From Ferruginibacter sp. (lineage in GTDB: Bacteria; Bacteroidota; Bacteroidia; Chitinophagales; Chitinophagaceae): a stretch of DNA of 8,664 nucleotides. Location of the stretch: contig JANYFI010000127.1 in NCBI GenBank assembly GCA_025362765.1, positions 1-8,664 of the forward strand, in the 5' to 3' direction. The notes under the pieces are model-generated. The model did no database searches. It was not told where the DNA came from and saw only the letters and a program-made list of their open reading frames with translations. Below, in pieces: positions 1 to 5,971 of the stretch. Each line of letters starts with the position of its first letter. The first letter of the stretch is position 1. A program made the position numbers and the translations under genes.

Positions 1-225
1 TATATAATCGTAATACTCAGGCTGCCGGGCTGGGTTAATGTATAGCGATACGGTATCAATATCGCTGAATGATTTTTTTTCGGTTTCAATAACTGTATTG
101 CCAACGGAGCCTTTTCTACTGCCGATCGCCACTACGGGGTGCTGGTTTGCCGCTAATTTTTGTACCGCAAGGTAACTGTACCGTGCCGGATTTTCTGATG
201 CGCCTATTACCAGTGTTTTTTTCAT
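1..225 (-). CDS. CoA-binding domain protein (YccU-like), 3' part missing
   Basis: Reading leftward from the ATG at 225-223 gives 75 codons without a stop, up to the window edge, so the C-terminus is not visible. The product begins MKKTLVIGASENPARYSYLA, with the glycine-containing first beta-strand/loop of a Rossmann fold. It continues with PVVAIGSRKG and then SDIDTVSLYINP, the pattern of the small CoA_binding_2 family (YccU-like, usually about 120-140 residues). Members bind CoA or a similar nucleotide, but the cellular role is mostly unknown. The start follows the upstream DCC gene stop by only 15 nt, so the two are almost certainly cotranscribed. There is no clear Shine-Dalgarno sequence, which is normal in Bacteroidota. 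The family call is fairly sure; no function beyond ligand binding can be claimed. Confidence 0.8.
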   Translation of the reverse strand, partial: MKKTLVIGASENPARYSYLAVQKLAANQHPVVAIGSRKGSVGNTVIETEKKSFSDIDTVSLYINPARQPEYYDYI

Positions 226-240
226 TTGCATATTTTTTTA

Positions 241-639
241 TTACAAAAATCTTGCCTTTAGTTCTTCGGTAGGAATTATACAGGCATCTTTCTTGCCAAA
301 CCACCGGTAGCGGTTTTTCGCTATCAGGGTGTATACTGCATCCCTCATAAATTTAGGAACAATGGTAAAATAATAAAAGTAACGCAAGCCGCCTTTCAGT
401 TGCTTTGCAACTTTTAATGCAGCCGTTGATTGGGTATATACCTTGTTATCCTGTATCAGGGTAAATGACGTAAAATTAGCTGAAGGCAGCTGGTATTGTT
501 GCAGCAATTGCTGCCCGGCCCCGCTTTGTAAAGAAGTGAATAGAAATTTATTATCCGGGTCATGACGGATTACAAACTGTACCGCACCATTGCAAAGGTT
601 GCAAATACCGTCGAATAATATGATGGGTTTTGATGTCAT
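241..639 (-). CDS. DCC family thiol-disulfide oxidoreductase-like protein (DUF393, YuxK-like)
   Basis: The 132-residue product opens with PIILFDGICNLCNGAVQFVI, so D10-G11-x-C13-x-x-C16 forms the DxxCxxC signature that names the DCC family. The fold is thioredoxin-like, and the paired cysteines are presumed redox-active, although the substrate is unknown for most members. Later features also fit: a QSTAAL segment in mid-protein, a basic aromatic stretch around GGLRYFYYF, and a C-terminal RYRWFGKKDAC region. The length matches the family and no signal peptide is seen, so it is probably cytoplasmic. It lies 46 nt downstream of the TIGR01777 gene and 15 nt upstream of the CoA-binding gene, in one minus-strand unit. 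The ATG at 639-637 is the first in the open frame and abuts a TAACTTTA element 6 nt upstream. Confidence 0.88.
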   Translation of the reverse strand: MTSKPIILFDGICNLCNGAVQFVIRHDPDNKFLFTSLQSGAGQQLLQQYQLPSANFTSFTLIQDNKVYTQSTAALKVAKQLKGGLRYFYYFTIVPKFMRDAVYTLIAKNRYRWFGKKDACIIPTEELKARFL

Positions 640-645
640 TAATTG

Positions 646-653
646 TAAAGTTA
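646..653 (-). promoter_or_regulatory. Possible -7-like element TAACTTTA upstream of the DCC gene
   Basis: On the minus strand the sequence TAACTTTA ends 6 nt before the DCC start codon. It differs from the Bacteroidota -7 consensus TAnnTTTG only at the last base. No TTTG -33 element is found at the usual spacing. The same octamer occurs 4 nt before the TIGR01777 start. It may be a weak internal promoter giving a very short leader, or simply A/T-rich chance. Confidence 0.25.
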
Positions 654-685
654 AACCTGATTTTTGAAGATATTTTTTTCTAAAA

Positions 686-1576
686 TTAATTTTCTAAAAT
701 GTCTTTAACCGAATTATTCAGGGTATCATATTTAAATTTATATCCAGCTGATAATAGTCTTTCTGGAACAACCCACCGGCTTTTTAAGATTAATTCAGTT
801 TCAGTTTTTATGATAACAGCTCCGATGCGTAGCATCCATTCTGATACAGGCAATCCTATTTTCACTTTCATGTTCCATCTTAATAGTTGCATAAGGGTTT
901 TATTGGAAACAGGGTTAGGGGAAGAAGCATTGAAAACCCCTGTTAAACTTTTTTTCTGCTGCAAAAAAATAATAATATTGAATAAGTCCTCGATATGTAT
1001 CCAGCTAAACATCTGATTACCTTTACCCTGAGTTCCCCCCAGACCTAAAGTCACGAGGCTTTTCAGTGGTTTTATTACACCACCATCTTTACCAAGCACA
1101 ATAGCCATTCTTAAAGCAATTTGCCGTGTATCCTTTAGATTAAAACCAAAGAAAGATTTTTCCCAATTAGTGGCAACGTTAACGGAAAATCCACTCCCTA
1201 TTTCTCCTTTATCTTCTGTCATTGCCCTGTCTTCTGCATGCCGGTAGATAGTAGCCGTGCTGGAATTGATCCAAAGTTTTGGAGGATTTTTGCAAAGAAA
1301 GATAGCTTCGCCGAGCCTGTTAGTGGTATTAATCCTTGAATCGTAAATTTCTTTTTTATTTTTTTTATTGTACCTGCAGTCCACAGATTTTCCGGCAAGG
1401 TTAATAAGCATTTCTGCATTTTCCAGCACCTTTATTAGCGCAGTTAAATTTTGCCAGTTTGTATGACCTGCCTGTCGGGAGATAATATGTACTTCATATC
1501 CCAGCGATATAAATTTATCTGATAGATATTTTCCAACAAAGCCCGTTCCTCCGGCGATAATAATTTTCTTAGTCAT
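686..1576 (-). CDS. TIGR01777 family NAD(P)-binding epimerase/oxidoreductase (SDR39U1-like)
   Basis: The 296-residue product begins MTKKIIIAGGTGFVGKYLSD. The Rossmann GxxGxxG motif (G9, G12, G15) directly follows the first beta-strand, as in extended atypical SDRs. Next come an ENAEMLINLAGKSV segment (the conserved LAG cofactor loop), INSSTATIYRHAED in the active-site region, and RMAIVLGKDGGVIKPL. FSWIHIEDL is a strong family marker for TIGR01777/SDR39U1. The C-terminal part (about 240-296), with KSRWVVPERLLSAGYKFKY, matches the small DUF1731 domain that ends these proteins. The length is the family's usual size of about 300. The substrate is unknown; cytosolic nucleotide-sugar or redox chemistry is only a guess. 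It follows the GbsR-type regulator by 168 bp and precedes the DCC gene by 46 bp on the same strand. The ATG at 1576-1574 fits the family N-terminus. Confidence 0.9.
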   Translation of the reverse strand: MTKKIIIAGGTGFVGKYLSDKFISLGYEVHIISRQAGHTNWQNLTALIKVLENAEMLINLAGKSVDCRYNKKNKKEIYDSRINTTNRLGEAIFLCKNPPKLWINSSTATIYRHAEDRAMTEDKGEIGSGFSVNVATNWEKSFFGFNLKDTRQIALRMAIVLGKDGGVIKPLKSLVTLGLGGTQGKGNQMFSWIHIEDLFNIIIFLQQKKSLTGVFNASSPNPVSNKTLMQLLRWNMKVKIGLPVSEWMLRIGAVIIKTETELILKSRWVVPERLLSAGYKFKYDTLNNSVKDILEN

Positions 1577-1580
1577 TTTC

Positions 1581-1588
1581 TAAAGTTA
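1581..1588 (-). promoter_or_regulatory. Possible -7-like element TAACTTTA upstream of the TIGR01777 gene
   Basis: TAACTTTA on the minus strand ends 4 nt before the start codon and matches TAnnTTTG except for the final base. It is identical to the octamer upstream of the DCC gene. No -33 TTTG is seen at 19-21 nt; the nearest TTTG (minus strand, 1616-1619) is about 27 nt away. Evidence is weak, but the recurrence is noted. Confidence 0.25.
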
Positions 1589-1690
1589 AAAAGTCGAAAA
1601 ATAATTTGGGATAATCAAAGAAATAAAATACGCAACCAAGGCAAAGTGAAAAAGTTAATATTTTGTAAATTCAGAGATAATTGAAAATAA

Positions 1691-1718
1691 AATGCAAAAT
1701 TAAAGCTGCTTAGGCAGC
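1691..1718 (-). terminator. Weak hairpin downstream of the GbsR-type gene, possible terminator
   Basis: A 5-bp GC-rich stem, GCTGC (1705-1709) and GCAGC (1714-1718), closes a 4-nt loop. In the minus direction it is followed by an interrupted T-rich tract (TTTAATTTTGCATTTT). It lies 27 nt past the regulator's stop codon. The stem is short and the tail imperfect, so it may attenuate readthrough into the TIGR01777 gene but not end it. Confidence 0.35.
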
Positions 1719-1744
1719 CCAATTATTTTAAAAATCAAAGGATA

Positions 1745-2251
1745 TTATTTAAAAATTTTCAGCAAACCTCCGAGGAACCAACTTTCATCCGCCTTTACCA
1801 TCATTTCTAACATTTTATCAGCTTGGTTACCAAATTTCCTTATGCCACTCACGGTATCGATAAATTGCTTTACATCTTTATCTTTTTTATCACCTTCAAT
1901 TATTTCCAGCTGACTTAATAGCTTAAGCATAGGGTCAAGCTCCCTTTTTTTTCTTTCTTTAATAATTTGTGTAGCTACTTTCCATGTATCTTTTTCCGCT
2001 GTAAAATATTCTTTTCTCTCTCCCTGCATTACTACTCTGTCCACCAGCCCCCAGCTTATCAGATCACGAATATTCATATTTACATTGCCGCGACTCACGT
2101 TTAGTTGTTCCATGATGTCGTCCTGGGTAAGCGGCTCAGCACTTACCATTAACAGGGCATGAATTTGCGCCATAGTTCGTTTAATGCCCCATTGTGTTCC
2201 GAAAGCCCCCCAGCTACTGATAAATTGTTGTTTAGCCTCTGTCAATTTCAT
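1745..2251 (-). CDS. GbsR/MarR-type winged-helix transcriptional regulator
   Basis: The 168-residue protein begins MKLTEAKQQFISSWGAFGTQ, the typical opening of GbsR-like regulators (an N-terminal helix with a WG...G motif). A winged helix follows at about residues 20-80: IHALLMVSAEPLTQDDIMEQ is the first helix-turn region, NVSRGNVNMNIRDLISWGLV the recognition helix, and VMQGERKEYF the wing. The C-terminal half is charged and helical and likely dimerises. GbsR itself represses glycine-betaine synthesis genes in Bacillus, but many Bacteroidota homologues have unknown targets. This gene heads a minus-strand series with the TIGR01777, DCC and CoA-binding genes, so those are natural target candidates (inference). 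A strong promoter sits directly before the ATG, which may be leaderless. The E2 terminator separates it from the upstream gene. Confidence 0.88.
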   Translation of the reverse strand: MKLTEAKQQFISSWGAFGTQWGIKRTMAQIHALLMVSAEPLTQDDIMEQLNVSRGNVNMNIRDLISWGLVDRVVMQGERKEYFTAEKDTWKVATQIIKERKKRELDPMLKLLSQLEIIEGDKKDKDVKQFIDTVSGIRKFGNQADKMLEMMVKADESWFLGGLLKIFK

Positions 2252-2255
2252 TTTC

Positions 2256-2286
2256 CAAAACTAAATAATATTTCTGAATTTTCAAA
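2256..2286 (-). promoter_or_regulatory. Bacteroidota-type promoter of the GbsR-like gene (-33 TTTG, -7 TAGTTTTG)
   Basis: On the minus strand, TTTG (2286-2283) is followed by a 19-nt spacer and then TAGTTTTG (2263-2256), an exact match to TAnnTTTG. Both elements and the spacing fit the Bacteroidota primary-sigma consensus. The -7 element ends 4 nt before the ATG at 2251. Transcription would therefore start at or beside the start codon, giving a leaderless mRNA. The site lies downstream of the E2 terminator, consistent with a new transcription unit. Confidence 0.65.
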
Positions 2287-2316
2287 ATAAATTGAAAACA
2301 ATAAATTTTATCGAAC

Positions 2317-2349
2317 AAAAAAAGGCGCTGGCGTATTAAGCCAGCGCCT
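2317..2349 (-). terminator. Rho-independent terminator of the pdhC (E2) gene
   Basis: A perfect 10-bp GC-rich stem pairs AGGCGCTGGC (2323-2332) with GCCAGCGCCT (2340-2349) across a 7-nt loop. In the minus direction it is followed by seven T's (the A7 run at 2317-2323, whose last base is also in the stem). It begins 20 nt after the E2 stop codon. There is no T tract on the other side, so it works only for minus-strand transcription. Confidence 0.92.
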
Positions 2350-2369
2350 CAAAATATGTTCATAATAAA

Positions 2370-4004
2370 TTACACCAGCATAGTCACCGGGTTCTCTAAA
2401 AACTTTTTTAATGTCTGTAAAAAAGAAGCACCCACCGCACCATCCACACTTCTGTGATCGCAGCTCAATGTTAATTTCATTACGTTGGCTACCGCAAAAC
2501 CATCGCCTTTTTTTACAACTTTTTCTTTGATGGCACCCACCGCTAAAATAGCACTGTCTGGCGGATTGATGATAGCTGTAAATTCTTCTATATCCATCAT
2601 GCCGAGGTTGGAAATAGTAAAAGTGTTACCGGTAAATTCATTCGGCTGTAATTTTTTCGCTTTTGCTTTACCATATAATTCTTTGGCGTCTGCCGCAATT
2701 TGTGACAATGATTTTTGATCTGCAAAGCGGATCACCGGAACAATCAATCCTTCGGGCAGGGCCAACGCAGATCCAATATGAATGTGTTGGTTATGGCGGA
2801 TAAAATCTCCCATCCAACTACTGTTTACATCCGGGTGCAGGCGTAATGCCATTGCGCTTGCTTTGATAACTAAATCGTTAAAAGAGATTTTAACGGGACT
2901 TACCTCATTCATTGCTGTTCTTGCAGTCATGGCATTGTCCATGTTGATTTCCATGGTGAGATAAAAATGCGGTGCGGCAAACTTGCTTTCACTTAAACGG
3001 CGGGCAATTACTTTACGCATTTGCGTTAAAGGGGTGTCTGTAAATCCTTCCTGGCCGGTTGCAGTAAATGCCGGGGCTGTTGGAGTTGTTGCAGTTGATG
3101 TTTCTGCCGCTTTTGCAGGTGTGGCAGCAGGCGTATAATTGTCAATGTCTTTTTTGGTAATGCGGCCATTGTCGCCACTGCCATTTACTTTTGATAAATC
3201 AATTCCTTTATCAGCAGCTAATTTTTTTGCCAGGGGAGAAGCTTTAATGCGTTGGTCGGAAGACGTAGCTTCAGCATTTTCAGTAGCAATTTGCTCAGCA
3301 GGCGCTGTTGTAGTTGGAGTAGTTTGAGGCGTTGAAGCAACCGCTGCATTGGCACCTGATTTTTCTGCGGCTACATAAGCGCTTACATCTGTACCAGGTT
3401 TTCCAACAATGGCAATGATTTCGTTTATTTTGGCGGCTTTGCCGGCTTCTACACCGATATATAATAAAGTACCTTCTTCATAACCCACCACTTCCATGGT
3501 AGCTTTATCCGTTTCCACATCAGCCAATACATCGTCACTTTTTACTGTATCACCCACTTTTTTATTCCAGGATACTATCTTGCCTTCTGTCATGGTATCG
3601 CTTAACAATGGCATTCTTATTTCTTTAGCGCCAGCGGGAAGGGTAACTTTTGCGGCAGGAGCCGGTGCTGCTGCTGCAGGTGCCGGAGTGGAAGTTTCAA
3701 CCGCCTTTGCAGGTGCGGCAGTTGCACCGCCTTTATCTCCTTCAAGCAATGCCTGAAAATCTTCTCCTTCTTTTCCAACAATGGCGATGATTTGGTTGAT
3801 TTTTGCAGCTTGACCTGCGGGTACACCAATATAAAGTAATATGCCATCTACATAGCCGTTGACTTCCATCGTAGCTTTATCAGTTTCCACGTCAGCCAAC
3901 ACATCATCACTTTTTACCTTATCGCCTACTTTTTTATTCCAGGTCACTATTTTTCCTTCTGTCATAGTATCGCTCAACAGCGGCATGCGTATCACTTCTG
4001 CCAT
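2370..4004 (-). CDS. pdhC: Pyruvate dehydrogenase complex E2, dihydrolipoamide acetyltransferase
   Basis: This 544-residue E2 carries acetyl groups from E1 on lipoyl-lysine arms and transfers them to CoA, forming acetyl-CoA. Domains in order: lipoyl domain 1 (about 3-78, ETDKATMEV, lipoyl K43); an Ala/Pro linker (about 90-125); lipoyl domain 2 (about 128-202, lipoyl K167); a Thr/Pro/Ala linker; a peripheral-subunit-binding domain (about 253-290, ASPLAKKLAADKGIDLSKV...GRITKKDI); a third linker; and the catalytic core (about 316-544). The core holds the HxxxDG active-site motif (HRSVDG, H517 and D521). The MPLLSDTMTEGKIV openings resemble the mitochondrial-type pyruvate E2, favouring pyruvate over 2-oxoglutarate or branched-chain substrates. 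No E1 or E3 gene lies beside it. dnaX is upstream with a 78-bp gap, and a strong terminator follows. The symbol aceF is also used for this protein. Confidence 0.95.
   Translation of the reverse strand: MAEVIRMPLLSDTMTEGKIVTWNKKVGDKVKSDDVLADVETDKATMEVNGYVDGILLYIGVPAGQAAKINQIIAIVGKEGEDFQALLEGDKGGATAAPAKAVETSTPAPAAAAPAPAAKVTLPAGAKEIRMPLLSDTMTEGKIVSWNKKVGDTVKSDDVLADVETDKATMEVVGYEEGTLLYIGVEAGKAAKINEIIAIVGKPGTDVSAYVAAEKSGANAAVASTPQTTPTTTAPAEQIATENAEATSSDQRIKASPLAKKLAADKGIDLSKVNGSGDNGRITKKDIDNYTPAATPAKAAETSTATTPTAPAFTATGQEGFTDTPLTQMRKVIARRLSESKFAAPHFYLTMEINMDNAMTARTAMNEVSPVKISFNDLVIKASAMALRLHPDVNSSWMGDFIRHNQHIHIGSALALPEGLIVPVIRFADQKSLSQIAADAKELYGKAKAKKLQPNEFTGNTFTISNLGMMDIEEFTAIINPPDSAILAVGAIKEKVVKKGDGFAVANVMKLTLSCDHRSVDGAVGASFLQTLKKFLENPVTMLV
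3399..3620 (-). repeat. Lipoyl-domain coding repeat, copy 2 (partner at 3771-3992)
   Basis: This stretch encodes residues 129-202 of E2 and repeats the domain encoded at 3771-3992 with an offset of 372 nt (124 codons). Across the first 42 residues (7-48 against 131-172) only two residues differ, T21/S145 and K29/T153. By hand alignment, about 18 of the 126 bases differ, mostly at silent positions. It is a domain duplication inside the gene, not a mobile repeat. Confidence 0.85.
3771..3992 (-). repeat. Lipoyl-domain coding repeat, copy 1 (partner at 3399-3620)
   Basis: This stretch encodes residues 5-78 of E2, the first lipoyl domain with K43. It is the partner of the copy at 3399-3620; the comparison is given there. 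Divergence rises toward the C-terminal end of the domain (NGYVDGI against VGYEEGT). Confidence 0.85.
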
Positions 4005-4082
4005 AATAAATAATTTCTGTTTTGTTTTTTAATTGAAGGTCGAAATTAATGCAAAAAAGGGAAATGTACTATTGTTCGTTAA

Positions 4083-5894
4083 TTAGTCAAGCTCTAATTT
4101 CAATCTTTCTTTCAATTCCTTTACCAGCGGATATTCTTCAATGATCTTCAGATATTGTTGTTTGCGGGTTAACGGTATGTCTGTTACAATCCCGGTATCT
4201 GCTTTTTCTATAACCAATACCTGGTACGCCAGCAACCTGTTATTAAAATATTGTTGCAGGTGTGGCACCAGTTCAGCCCGTTCTACTTCAATAAAGGCTT
4301 TGTGTATCTCGCCCATCGTAATTATTTCGATGGTATTATTATCAATTACTTTTAATTCGGCAGCCTTAAAATTAGTTACGGCAGAAAAATTACTTTTTTC
4401 CCGCAATTTTTCAATAAAGTGTCCCCAACACACGTACAGTTCCTCCTCCGTAATTTTTGCAGCCTCATTGTTACCTTCTTTATTTTGTTGGGTAATTTGC
4501 TGGCGGATTTTATTTAGGGATCCAAGTGTTGTTTTGGGTACAGTGGTAGTAGTTGAACCCTGGTTTTGTGCAGTTAAATTACTGGTTATTTTTTTTATTG
4601 GCAGGGAGGGTTCTTCAATAATTAGTGTTGCTTCTGTCCGTTGCACTGCAGCTTGCTTGCGCTGGGGTGCTTGCTCAGCAATGGTTTCAGCAGCCTGTTT
4701 TTTTACTTTTTCGATGGGTAGGGCCTTGAAAGCGATTGTTTTTGAACCATCAATTAGTTTTTTTTTACTTACAACACCATCGTTGTTTACCAATTCCAGC
4801 GCCTGTTGCAGGTAGCTAAGTTTGATAATGGTAAGTTCTACATGCAGGCGCTTATTGCGGGATTGCTTGTAATTTAATTCGGCCTCGTTTAAAATATTTA
4901 AGCCGCTGATGATAAATGACGCCGGTATTTTTTGCGCCGTTTGTAAATATTTTTGTTTAAAATCTTCGGCGACTTCCAGCAGCATGGCTACTTTGGCATC
5001 GCGGCTTACCAGCAGGTTGCGTAAAAATTCAGCAAAACCTTCCAGCACCGTATCGCCTTCAAAACCTTTGCGGTTTATTTCATCATACATCAGCAAGGCA
5101 CTGCTTAAATCCTGCTGCTGTAAATAATCCAGCAGTTTAAAATAATAGTCTTCATCTAAAATATTCAGGTGTTCCAATGTATTGGTGTACGTAACGGCTC
5201 CATTGGTAAAACTTACAATTTTATCAAGAATACTCAGCGAATCCCTCATACAGCCCTCGCTTTTTTGCGCAATCACGTGCAGGGCTGCTTTATCTGCTTT
5301 TATCCCTTCTTTGCCACAAATTTCCTGTAGGTGCTCTACCGTATCATTATTGGTGATGCGCTTAAAATCAAATATCTGGCACCGGCTTAAAATGGTGGGC
5401 AGTATTTTATGTTTTTCTGTGGTGGCCAAAATAAAAATCGCATAAGGCGGAGGTTCTTCCAGTGTTTTTAAAAAGGCATTGAAGGCGGAAGAACTGAGCA
5501 TGTGTACCTCATCCACGATGTATACTTTGTACTTACCAGCCTGCGGCGCAAAGCGTACCTGTTCTACCAGCGTGCGGATATCATCCACTGAGTTATTGCT
5601 GGCGGCATCCAACTCATGTATATTTAAAGAAGTGCCTGCATCGAAGGAGATACAACTATTGCAACTATTGCAGGCTTCCCCGTCTTTTGTTTGATTTTCG
5701 CAGTTGATGGTTTTGGCTAAAATTCTTGCACAGGTAGTTTTGCCCACACCTCTTGGTCCGCAAAATAAAAATGCGTGTGCCAGCTGGTTATTCTTAATAG
5801 CATTTTTCAGGGTGGTGGTAATGTGCGCCTGCCCTACCACGGTTGAAAAATTTTGCGGCCTGTATTTTCTTGCCGATACTACAAACTTATCCAT
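4083..5894 (-). CDS. dnaX: DNA polymerase III subunit gamma/tau (clamp-loader ATPase)
   Basis: The 603-residue DnaX drives loading of the beta clamp and, as tau, links polymerase cores and helicase. Domain I (AAA+) holds Walker A GPRGVGKT (46-53), a zinc module (C65, C75, C78, C81), Walker B DEVH (128-131), the TTEK sensor-1 region and the SRC motif (170-172, arginine finger). Domain II carries the sensor-2 motif GCMRDSLS. Domain III, the helical oligomerisation collar, ends near IIKLSYLQQAL (about residue 365). A low-complexity K/Q/T-rich linker follows (about 375-465), then a folded tau-type C-terminal region (about 470-603). An A9 run encodes K377-K379 exactly at the collar/linker junction; either one-base slip meets a stop within a few codons, suggesting a short gamma form. 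The start ATG (5894) gives the family's usual SARKYRPQNF opening. The GNAT-like gene is 66 bp upstream and E2 is 78 bp downstream. Confidence 0.96.
   Translation of the reverse strand: MDKFVVSARKYRPQNFSTVVGQAHITTTLKNAIKNNQLAHAFLFCGPRGVGKTTCARILAKTINCENQTKDGEACNSCNSCISFDAGTSLNIHELDAASNNSVDDIRTLVEQVRFAPQAGKYKVYIVDEVHMLSSSAFNAFLKTLEEPPPYAIFILATTEKHKILPTILSRCQIFDFKRITNNDTVEHLQEICGKEGIKADKAALHVIAQKSEGCMRDSLSILDKIVSFTNGAVTYTNTLEHLNILDEDYYFKLLDYLQQQDLSSALLMYDEINRKGFEGDTVLEGFAEFLRNLLVSRDAKVAMLLEVAEDFKQKYLQTAQKIPASFIISGLNILNEAELNYKQSRNKRLHVELTIIKLSYLQQALELVNNDGVVSKKKLIDGSKTIAFKALPIEKVKKQAAETIAEQAPQRKQAAVQRTEATLIIEEPSLPIKKITSNLTAQNQGSTTTTVPKTTLGSLNKIRQQITQQNKEGNNEAAKITEEELYVCWGHFIEKLREKSNFSAVTNFKAAELKVIDNNTIEIITMGEIHKAFIEVERAELVPHLQQYFNNRLLAYQVLVIEKADTGIVTDIPLTRKQQYLKIIEEYPLVKELKERLKLELD
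4758..4766 (-). other. A9 slippery run in dnaX (candidate programmed slippage site)
   Basis: On the coding strand the frame reads AGT AAA AAA AAA CTA ATT GAT. A transcript with one A fewer reads AAA AAA AAC TAA and stops. One with an extra A reads AAA AAA AAA ACT AAT TGA and also stops. The truncated products would be about 379-381 residues, containing all clamp-loader domains but no tau tail. An A9 run is the known transcriptional slippage site in Thermus thermophilus dnaX. Function here is inferred. Confidence 0.55.
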
Positions 5895-5899
5895 GTGTG

Positions 5900-5906
5900 C
5901 AAATTA
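5900..5906 (-). promoter_or_regulatory. Possible -7-like element TAATTTG before dnaX
   Basis: The minus strand reads TAATTTG, ending 5 nt before the dnaX ATG. It is TAnnTTTG with one spacer base missing, and no good -33 partner was found. If active it would give a leaderless dnaX mRNA. Weak on its own. Confidence 0.2.
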
Positions 5907-5942
5907 CGATTAATGCCATTTTTAAAAGATAATTATTTAGAA

Positions 5943-5971
5943 CTATGTTGTTTTGAAAACCTACAACATAG
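5943..5971 (-). terminator. Hairpin overlapping the GNAT-like gene's stop codon, possible terminator
   Basis: A perfect 9-bp inverted repeat pairs CTATGTTGT (5943-5951) with ACAACATAG (5963-5971) across an 11-nt loop. In the minus direction one arm includes the last codons and stop (ATG TTG TAG) of the GNAT-like gene. The other arm is followed by a broken T/A-rich stretch (TTCTAAATAATTATCTTTT). The stem is only moderately GC-containing and the tail is not a clean T run, so it may be a weak terminator or a 3'-end stabiliser between this gene and dnaX. Confidence 0.45.

Noticed and set aside
3496..3756. An Ala/Gly/Val-rich plus-strand open frame opposite the E2 linker
   Set aside because: Its composition is the mirror of the Ala/Pro linker codons of E2, so it is not an independent gene.
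4005..4082. Possible terminator or promoter between dnaX and E2
   Set aside because: No inverted repeat was found. The best -7-like string, TAATTTCG, lacks a correctly spaced -33 element.
4141..4815. A 224-codon plus-strand open frame opposite dnaX
   Set aside because: It is antisense to a certain dnaX gene. Its product is a Ser/Cys/Val-rich mixture without any recognisable domain, as expected of a shadow frame.
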